Shown piece by piece: positions 6,377-11,551 of a stretch of 11,551 nt of DNA (its first letter is position 1; each line of letters starts with the position of its first letter). The stretch comes from an uncultured Collinsella sp. (lineage in GTDB: Bacteria > Actinomycetota > Coriobacteriia > Coriobacteriales > Coriobacteriaceae): the NCBI GenBank assembly GCA_902478935.1, contig CABSMV010000062.1:1-11551 (forward strand), in the 5' to 3' direction. The notes beneath the pieces are model-generated. The model had not been told where the DNA came from, ran no database searches, and saw only the letters and a program-made list of their open reading frames with translations. The position numbers were made by a program, and so were the translations under genes.

Positions 6377-6494
6377 GGCGGGGCGTTCTTACCTTTGCTC
6401 GCTGCAAGTTCCGCACGAGCCGAAGAGCACTTAATGTGCTCTTCGTGCGAGCAGGACTGTCCGCAGCAGCGAGCAAAGGTAAGAACGCCCCGCC
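6377..6494 (+). ncRNA. leuS leader with a perfect 29-bp inverted repeat
   Basis: Bases 6377-6405 are the exact reverse complement of 6466-6494, 29 bp without a mismatch. Inside is another hairpin: GAAGAGCAC (6422-6430) with GTGCTCTTC (6436-6444), extended by CGCAC (6412-6416) with GTGCG (6445-6449). The structure ends 14 bases before the leuS Shine-Dalgarno. CCTTTG in the left arm (6392-6397) could instead pair with CAAAGG of the Shine-Dalgarno (6508-6513), which repeats CAAAGG of the right arm (6474-6479). There is no T-tract, so control of translation, RNA stability or RNase III processing is more likely than termination. No T-box signature is seen. Confidence 0.7.
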
Positions 6495-6520
6495 CCAACC
6501 CAGCTAACAAAGGAGCTGAT

Positions 6521-9097
6521 ATGTGCGATTGCACAGATCATAAGGACGAGATCCCTGCCTACGACGCGCAGGCCATTGAGTCCCGGTGGATGAAGGCCTG
6601 GGAGGATTCCAACCTCTTTGCCGTCGACACCGACGACAGTAAGCCCAAAAAGTATGTGCTCGAGATGTTCCCGTATCCGTCGGGCGATCTGCACATGGGC
6701 CACGCGCGCAACTATACCATCGGCGATGCCATGGCCCGTCAGGCTCGCATGCGCGGCTACGACGTGCTGCACCCCATCGGCTTCGATGCCTTTGGCCTGC
6801 CCGCCGAGAACGCCGCCATCAAGCACAACACGCAGGCTGCCGCGTGGACGTATAAGAACATGGACCAGGCGCTCGCCACGATGAAGCGCATGGGCTTTTC
6901 CTACGATCTGGATCGCATGGTCAAGACCTGCAGCCCCGACTACTACCGCTGGGGTCAGTGGATCTTTGAGAAGATGTGGGAAAAGGGCCTGGTATACCGC
7001 AAGAAGAACCCGGTCAACTGGTGCCCCAAATGCAAGACCGTTCTGGCCAACGAGCAGGTTACCGAGGGCAAGTGCTGGCGCTGCGGCACCGAGCCCGAGA
7101 AGCGCGACCTTGAGCAGTGGTACTACAAGATTACCGAGTACTCTCAGGAGCTGCTCGACGACCTGGAGAAGCTCCCTGGCTGGCCTGAGCGCGTCAAGCA
7201 GATGCAGGCCAACTGGATCGGCCGCTCCGAGGGCGCCGAGGTCGACTTTACCCTGTGCGACCAGGATGGCGAGCCCATCGAGGGCGATGAGGGCAAGATC
7301 ACCGTCTTTACCACACGTGCCGATACGCTCTTTGGCGTGTCCTTCTTTGTCTTGGCTCCCGAGTACGCTCGTCTGCACGAGCTCGTCGAGGGCACGGAGT
7401 ACGAGGAGGCCGTCACCAAGATCGTCGAGGACTCCAAGCATATCTCTGCCGTCGAGCGTGCCCAGGGCACCCTCGAGAAGCACGGCGCCTTTACCGGCCG
7501 CTACGTGGTGAACCCCGTCAACGGCGAGAAGGTCCCCGTGTGGGTTGCCGATTATGTCGTTGCCGACTACGGCACCGGCGCCGTCATGGCCGTTCCCTGC
7601 GGCGACCAGCGCGACTTTGAGTTTGCCCGCAAGTACGATCTGCCGATCGTGCCGATCATCCTGGACGATGACGATCGCGCTGCCGTCGAGGCCAGCGGTG
7701 AGACCATCGATACCTTCCATGCCGAGTCCGTCGACTGGGATTGCGCCCACGCTGCCGAGGGCACGCTCGTCCAGTCCGGCAAGTACACCGGTATGCGCGG
7801 CGGCAAGCACTCCGAGGGCGAGGCTGCCATCGTGGCCGACCTCGAGGCCATGGGCTGCGGCCGTCGTAAGGTCGAGTTCCGCCTGCGCGACTGGCTCATC
7901 AGCCGTCAGCGCTATTGGGGCAACCCCATCCCGGCCATCCACTGCGAGCACTGCGGCATCGTGCCCGTGCCCGAGGATCAGCTGCCGGTGACGCTGCCCG
8001 AGAACTTGGACCTGGGCGCCGGCGAGACCCTTGCCGAGTGCAAGGAGTTCTATGAGACTACCTGCCCGGTCTGCGGACGCCCGGCCAAGCGCGAAACCGA
8101 TACCATGGACACCTTCACCTGTTCCAGCTGGTATTACCTGCGCTATACCGATCCGCACAACACCGAGCTGCCCTTCTCCCGCGAGGCCGCCGACCGTTGG
8201 ATGCCCGTCGATAACTACATCGGCGGCATCGAGCACGCCATTCTGCACCTGCTCTACAGCCGCTTCTTTACCAAGGCACTGCGTGACCTGGGTCTGCTGA
8301 GCGTAGACGAGCCCTTCACCAACCTGCTGTGCCAGGGCATGGTCAAGGACGAGAACGGCGACACCATGTCCAAGTCCAAGGGCAACGTCGTGCCCCCGAG
8401 CTCGGTTATCGAGCCCTATGGCGCCGACACCATGCGTCTGGCGATTCTGTTTATCGCCCCGCCCGAGAAGGACTTCGACTGGGATCCCAAGGCCGTCGAG
8501 GGCGCCAACCGCTTTATCAAGCGCGCCTGGCGTATCGTGTGGCAGCTCGTTCAGTCCGGTGACGCCAACGTGGCCTTCGACAAGTCCGCGCTCGACGAGA
8601 CCGCGATGAAGCTCTACCGCGAGCGTCACCGCACCATCGCCAAGTGCACCGAGGACTTCGATCGCGGCCAGTTCAACACCGCGATCTCGGCCGTCATGGA
8701 GCTCGTCAACGCGGCGAGCGCCTATCTCAACGCCACCGAGGGCACTGACCGCGATAAGGCCCTGTGCTACGGCGTGGCCAAGGATATCGTGAGCGTCCTT
8801 GCACCCATCTGCCCGTTCTGGGCCGACGAGCTGTGGCACGAAGCCCTCGGCTGCGAGGGCAACGCCTACACCGCTGCCTGGCCCGAGTTCGACCTGGCCG
8901 AGTCCATCGAGGACACGGTGCAGATCGTTGTTCAGGTGCTCGGCAAGGTCCGCGGCCGCATCGACGTTGCCCGCGATGCCTCCAACGAGGAGATGCAGGC
9001 TGCCGCCGAGGAGGCCGTTGCCAAGTGGCTCGAGGGCAAGACGGTCGTCAAGGCCATCTGCGTGCCCGGCAAGCTGGTCAACCTGGTGGTCAAGTAA
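6521..9097 (+). CDS. leuS: Leucyl-tRNA synthetase
   Basis: Class I synthetase that charges tRNA-Leu with leucine and edits mischarged tRNA, in the cytoplasm. The 858 residues match bacterial LeuRS. The HIGH motif is HMGH (residues 58-61) in YPSGDLHMGHARNY. A zinc-binding cluster has Cys168/171/185/188. The CP1 editing domain shows the Thr-rich TTRADT (264-269) and GTGAVMAVP. Two more Cys pairs (475/478 and 515/518) lie in the next insertion. The signature loop is TMSKSKGN (615-622), with Thr in place of the usual first Lys of KMSKS but the key Lys618 kept. A C-terminal tRNA-binding domain follows. The ATG at 6521 has AAAGGAG (6509-6515) five bases upstream; the frame stays open further upstream through the leader palindrome, but no ribosome binding site supports an earlier start. 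It is transcribed alone, with its own terminator. Confidence 0.98.
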   Translation: MCDCTDHKDEIPAYDAQAIESRWMKAWEDSNLFAVDTDDSKPKKYVLEMFPYPSGDLHMGHARNYTIGDAMARQARMRGYDVLHPIGFDAFGLPAENAAIKHNTQAAAWTYKNMDQALATMKRMGFSYDLDRMVKTCSPDYYRWGQWIFEKMWEKGLVYRKKNPVNWCPKCKTVLANEQVTEGKCWRCGTEPEKRDLEQWYYKITEYSQELLDDLEKLPGWPERVKQMQANWIGRSEGAEVDFTLCDQDGEPIEGDEGKITVFTTRADTLFGVSFFVLAPEYARLHELVEGTEYEEAVTKIVEDSKHISAVERAQGTLEKHGAFTGRYVVNPVNGEKVPVWVADYVVADYGTGAVMAVPCGDQRDFEFARKYDLPIVPIILDDDDRAAVEASGETIDTFHAESVDWDCAHAAEGTLVQSGKYTGMRGGKHSEGEAAIVADLEAMGCGRRKVEFRLRDWLISRQRYWGNPIPAIHCEHCGIVPVPEDQLPVTLPENLDLGAGETLAECKEFYETTCPVCGRPAKRETDTMDTFTCSSWYYLRYTDPHNTELPFSREAADRWMPVDNYIGGIEHAILHLLYSRFFTKALRDLGLLSVDEPFTNLLCQGMVKDENGDTMSKSKGNVVPPSSVIEPYGADTMRLAILFIAPPEKDFDWDPKAVEGANRFIKRAWRIVWQLVQSGDANVAFDKSALDETAMKLYRERHRTIAKCTEDFDRGQFNTAISAVMELVNAASAYLNATEGTDRDKALCYGVAKDIVSVLAPICPFWADELWHEALGCEGNAYTAAWPEFDLAESIEDTVQIVVQVLGKVRGRIDVARDASNEEMQAAAEEAVAKWLEGKTVVKAICVPGKLVNLVVK

Positions 9098-9123
9098 GCA
9101 CTGCGAGCATAACTGACGCATAA

Positions 9124-9164
9124 AAGACGAGGGGCGATCCGGTTGGGTCGTCCCTCGTCTTGCA
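9124..9164 (+). terminator. leuS terminator
   Basis: AAGACGAGGG (9124-9133) and CCCTCGTCTT (9152-9161) form a perfect 10-bp stem, extended inward by GCGA/TCGT with one G-T wobble. The downstream tail (GCAGTTG) is poor in T, but the A-rich start and T-ending stem and the position 26 bases after the stop support termination. Confidence 0.7.
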
Positions 9165-9248
9165 GTTGCCCGTCTGGGTGCCTGCGGTTAATTGTTGTAT
9201 TCTTGTGGAGATGCTGTGGGCACGCTGACCTGCGGGTTTGCGTTGTGC

Positions 9249-9277
9249 TTGCACGTATTCGCAGGTATTGGTATAGT
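9249..9277 (+). promoter_or_regulatory. Promoter of the rimP-nusA-infB operon
   Basis: TTGCAC (9249-9254), an exact 17-bp spacer and TATAGT (9272-9277), with TGG just before the -10, make the best promoter in the window. Transcription should start near 9284. ACCTGCG (9228-9234) and CGCAGGT (9260-9266) form an inverted pair around the -35 box and might be an operator. Confidence 0.75.
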
Positions 9278-9280
9278 TTG

Positions 9281-9304
9281 CTTGCAAATGAAGTTGTAAA
9301 TGAA
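9281..9304 (+). repeat. Tandem 12-nt repeat at the start of the rimP leader
   Basis: CTTGCAAATGAA is followed directly by GTTGTAAATGAA, 10 of 12 bases identical. It covers the predicted 5' end of the mRNA and ends at the foot of the leader terminator, so it could be single-stranded RNA available to a regulator. Confidence 0.5.
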
Positions 9305-9335
9305 AGAAGTGGGGTTTCGACCCCGCTTCTTTTTT
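9303..9335 (+). terminator. UUCG-loop intrinsic terminator in the rimP-nusA-infB leader
   Basis: AAAGAAG-T-GGGGT pairs with ACCCC-G-CTTCTTT around a TTCG tetraloop: about 13 pairs including one U-G, then a run of six T (9330-9335). It is downstream of the operon promoter and upstream of the rimP Shine-Dalgarno, so it acts on the operon itself. This placement implies leader attenuation, possibly by NusA. Confidence 0.88.
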
Positions 9336-9355
9336 GTATGGATGGAGGTGCCGCA

Positions 9356-9850
9356 ATGGTCAAGACCAAGACCGAGCAGGCGATCATCGACGCGCTCGAG
9401 GCCGTCGCTCCCCAGCACGATGTCGATATTGTCGACGTTGAGCTCGTGGGTGCCACCAAGGCCCCCTGTGTGCGTGTGCGTATCGAGGGTGCCGAGGGCC
9501 AGAGCCTGTTGCTCAACGACGTCACGGCCAACACCAAGTGGGTCGGCGACGTGATCGAGGAGCTCGATCCCATCTCTTCGAGTTATACGCTCGAGGTGTC
9601 GAGCCCGGGCATGGCGCGCCCGTTGCGCCGCCCGCGCGACTTTGCCCGCTTTGTGGGTGAGGACTGCGAGCTCACCTCTACCGCCACCGAGGGCCGTCGC
9701 AAGTACACCGGCAAGATTGCCGCCGCGACCGAGACGAACGTGACCCTCGAGCTCGAGGACGGCGAGTCCGTCACTCTCGATTTCTGTGATGTTAAAAAGT
9801 GCAAGTTGAAGCCCACCTATGACTTCAAGCCCGCGAAGGAAGGAAAGTAA
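9356..9850 (+). CDS. rimP: Ribosome maturation factor RimP
   Basis: Binds the 30S subunit late in assembly and is needed for its maturation; cytoplasmic. The 164 residues have the RimP N-terminal alpha/beta domain (about 1-85) with the diagnostic YTLEVSSPGMARPL motif, then a C-terminal SH3-like domain (about 88-155) where KYTGKIAAATETNVTLELED and VKKCKLKP are visible. The ATG at 9356 has GGAGG (9344-9348) seven bases upstream; an in-frame ATG at 9338 lies against the terminator T-tract without a ribosome binding site. It is the first gene of the conserved rimP-nusA-infB operon, and nusA begins one base after its stop codon, which suggests translational coupling. Expression should depend on read-through of the leader terminator. 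Confidence 0.95.
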   Translation: MVKTKTEQAIIDALEAVAPQHDVDIVDVELVGATKAPCVRVRIEGAEGQSLLLNDVTANTKWVGDVIEELDPISSSYTLEVSSPGMARPLRRPRDFARFVGEDCELTSTATEGRRKYTGKIAAATETNVTLELEDGESVTLDFCDVKKCKLKPTYDFKPAKEGK

Positions 9851-9851
9851 G

Positions 9852-11099
9852 ATGGCAGCATCCGACATGATGTCCGCCCTGATGGAGCTTTGCCAGGATA
9901 AGCACATCGACCAGCTCTACCTGATCGACCGCCTGGAGCAGTCGCTCGCCAAGAGCTATGCCGAGATTTTGCATCTTGACTGGGGCGCTAAGGTGACCAT
10001 CGACCGCACCACCGGCAAGATTTACGTCTACCGCCTGGAGCCGATCGACGATTCTATGGACGAGGAGGGCAACTTCACCGAGTTCGAGGAGATTGACGTC
10101 ACCCCCAAGAACACGAGCCGCATCGCCGCCCAGCATGCCAAGGCCGAGATCAACGCCATCGTTCGCAACTCCGCTCGCGAGCAGATCTATGAGGAGTTCT
10201 CCGGCCGCATCGGTGACCTCATCAGCGGTACCGTGTTGCAGTCTACGCCCGACTTCACCATCGTCAAGATCCGTGACGGCGTCGAGGCCGAGCTGCCGCA
10301 CTTTGACCAGCGCCGCTACGAGAACGAGCGCAACGAGCGTCCGATGGGCGAGCGCTACCTCCACAACCAGCACATCAAGGCCGTGATCATCGACGTCCGC
10401 GACCCCAACTCCAACCTGCAGCCGGTTCGCGGCGAGCACAGCCGTCCGCCGATCGTCATCTCCCGCACCCATCCCGAGCTCATGCGTCGTCTGTTTGAGC
10501 AGGAGGTGCCCGAGATCTATGAGGGCACCGTCCAGATCAAGTCGATCGCCCGCGAGCCGGGCCAGCGCTCCAAGGTCGCCGTCCATTCGCTCGACGATCG
10601 TCTGGACCCCGTGGGCGCCTGCGTCGGCCCCAAGGGCAGCCGTGTCCGCGCTGTCGTTGGTGAGCTCCGTGGTGAGCGTGTCGACGTCATCCTGTGGGAT
10701 GCCGATCCGGCCGTCTATGTCGCCAACGCCCTGTCGCCCGCCAAGGTCACCCGCGTCCTCATCGACGAGGAGAAGGCCTACGCCGGCGTCATCGTGCCCG
10801 ACGACCAGCTGTCCCTCGCCATCGGCAAGGAGGGCCAGAATGCCCGCCTCGCCGCTCGCCTGACCGGCTGGCACATTGACATCAAGTCCGAGACCCTTGC
10901 CGCCGACATCCTCAAGAACGTTCCCGTTCACGAGGAGCCCGCCGCCGACCTGATCGGTGACGAGGAGGACGACGACGTCCGTCGCTGCGAGTTCGTGTCC
11001 GAGGACGGCATCCAGTGCCGCAACCAGGCCCGTCCCGGCTCTCGTTTCTGCGGTGTCCACGACACCGACGCCTTCGATGATGCGGAGGACCTGATCTAG
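9852..11099 (+). CDS. nusA: Transcription elongation/termination factor NusA with C-terminal Cys3His tail
   Basis: Binds RNA polymerase and nascent RNA; promotes pausing and intrinsic termination and takes part in antitermination. The 415 residues show in order the NusA N-terminal RNAP-binding domain (about 1-130), an S1 domain (about 133-200, IGDLISGTVLQSTPDFTIVK), KH1 (DPVGACVGPKGSRVR, near 252-266) and KH2 (DDQLSLAIGKEGQNARLAAR, near 317-336). After an acidic linker comes an unusual tail with Cys379, Cys389, Cys400 and His403 (C-x9-C-x10-C-x2-H), resembling a small zinc-binding motif. The acidic-repeat domains of E. coli NusA are absent. The ATG at 9852 is preceded by a purine-rich GAAGGAAGGAAAG within rimP. 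Downstream comes infB with no ylxR or ylxQ between, unlike many Gram-positive operons. Confidence 0.97.
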   Translation: MAASDMMSALMELCQDKHIDQLYLIDRLEQSLAKSYAEILHLDWGAKVTIDRTTGKIYVYRLEPIDDSMDEEGNFTEFEEIDVTPKNTSRIAAQHAKAEINAIVRNSAREQIYEEFSGRIGDLISGTVLQSTPDFTIVKIRDGVEAELPHFDQRRYENERNERPMGERYLHNQHIKAVIIDVRDPNSNLQPVRGEHSRPPIVISRTHPELMRRLFEQEVPEIYEGTVQIKSIAREPGQRSKVAVHSLDDRLDPVGACVGPKGSRVRAVVGELRGERVDVILWDADPAVYVANALSPAKVTRVLIDEEKAYAGVIVPDDQLSLAIGKEGQNARLAARLTGWHIDIKSETLAADILKNVPVHEEPAADLIGDEEDDDVRRCEFVSEDGIQCRNQARPGSRFCGVHDTDAFDDAEDLI

Positions 11100-11108
11100 C
11101 GCGCGGTC

Positions 11109-11129
11109 GCGCCGGACGGGTTCCGGCGC
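11109..11129 (+). other. GC-rich hairpin between nusA and infB
   Basis: GCGCCGGA (11109-11116) and TCCGGCGC (11122-11129) form a perfect 8-bp stem with a 5-nt loop and no T-tract. A second small inverted repeat, GGCACC-AA-GGTGCC, lies at 11155-11168. They more likely mark an RNA processing or stability site than a terminator. Confidence 0.5.
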
Positions 11130-11189
11130 ATCTCCCACGCTCGTTCAGTCTCTAGGCACCAAGGTGCCAGAAAGGGTAGGTGAAGTCAT

Positions 11190-11551
11190 ATGGCAAAAGT
11201 CCGTGTGTCCACCCTGGCCAAAGAGTTCGGCATGACCTCCAAGGAACTGATGGGTCATCTCGCCGATATGAAGATTCCCGCTAAGTCCGCTTCCTCCGCC
11301 CTGGAGGACGCTTACGTCGCCATGGTCCGCAAGCAGCTCGCCCCGGTGATCGAGGCCCGCGCCCAGGAAGTCGAGGCCGCCAAGCAGGCCGAGGAGCAGG
11401 CCGCTGCCGCCGAGGAGGCCGCGCGTGCCGCCGAGGCCGAGCGCGAGCGCATCGCTGCCGAGAAGGCACGCGAGGAGGAGCGCCGCCAGTTCGCCGCGGC
11501 CCAGGCTGCCGAGGAGGCCGCCCGTGCCGAGGCCGAGGCCAAGAAGAAAGC
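11190..11551 (+). CDS. infB: Translation initiation factor IF-2, N-terminal part (3'-truncated)
   Basis: The GTPase that brings fMet-tRNA to the 30S subunit; only about 120 N-terminal residues are in the window. Residues 1-50 match the IF2_N domain (MAKVRVSTLAKEFGMTSKEL, then LADMKIPAKSASSALED). From about residue 55 the chain is an Ala/Glu/Arg-rich, highly charged helix (repeated EEAARAAEAE-like units), the usual low-complexity linker before the G domain. The ATG at 11190 is preceded by AGGTGA (11178-11183), six bases away. It lies 90 bp after nusA and continues past the right edge. The G domain is not visible, so the assignment rests on the N-domain and on operon order. Confidence 0.95.
   Translation, partial: MAKVRVSTLAKEFGMTSKELMGHLADMKIPAKSASSALEDAYVAMVRKQLAPVIEARAQEVEAAKQAEEQAAAAEEAARAAEAERERIAAEKAREEERRQFAAAQAAEEAARAEAEAKKK

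Noticed and set aside
6395..6520. In-frame N-terminal extension of LeuRS, including a Cys-rich stretch from ATG 6434 (MCSSCEQDCPQQ)
   Set aside because: It runs through the arms of the leader palindrome and has no ribosome site, while ATG 6521 has a good one and gives the normal family length.
6360..6520. T-box riboswitch upstream of leuS
   Set aside because: The conserved T-box/antiterminator sequence with TGGN and a downstream terminator are absent.
9143..9355. N-terminal extension of RimP from TTG 9143 or ATG 9338
   Set aside because: It would translate through the leuS terminator, the operon promoter and the leader terminator; ATG 9356 has GGAGG and gives the normal domain start.

Overview
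The window is high-GC bacterial DNA on which almost every base belongs to housekeeping or sugar-uptake genes. Protein style (acidic, Ala/Glu/Asp-rich), a sucrose PTS next to a GH32 hydrolase, and rimP-nusA-infB without ylxR between nusA and infB suggest a gut actinobacterium of the class Coriobacteriia, most likely Collinsella or a close relative. This assignment is from recollection of family style, not from a search.

Layout. (1) 1-2768: the 3' part of a sucrose PTS permease (IIC domain) and a GH32 sucrose-6-phosphate hydrolase, together a phosphotransferase route for sucrose. (2) 2791-3854: a promoter-like -10 box, a strong intrinsic terminator, then a cystathionine-gamma-synthase-like protein in which the Schiff-base lysine appears to be lost. 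(3) 3855-4094: a convergent intergenic gap almost filled by a ~170-bp imperfect palindrome. (4) 4095-4635: a minus-strand ModE-type helix-turn-helix regulator, divergent from (5) 4636-6147: an IMP dehydrogenase with CBS domains, strikingly like the Tritrichomonas foetus enzyme. (6) 6148-6520: a 373-nt gene-free but heavily structured stretch, with a chain of hairpins, a terminator, an extended -10 promoter and a leader holding a perfect 29-bp inverted repeat, leading to (7) leuS, 6521-9097. (8) 9098-9355: the leuS terminator, a very good promoter, a tandem repeat and a UUCG-loop terminator placed before the first gene of (9) the rimP-nusA-infB operon (9356 to the right edge; infB is cut off).

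The core genes work in translation and transcription (leucyl-tRNA synthesis, 30S maturation, elongation/termination control, initiation) and in GMP synthesis. The most interesting material is between the genes. Three leaders (before the CGS-like gene, leuS and rimP) place a strong hairpin between a recognisable -10 box and the ribosome binding site, and two of these hairpins are bona fide intrinsic terminators. That suggests leader attenuation. The palindromes at 3879-4049 and 6377-6494 are the best candidates for undescribed repeat or RNA elements. No tRNA, rRNA, CRISPR array, transposase or phage gene is visible.
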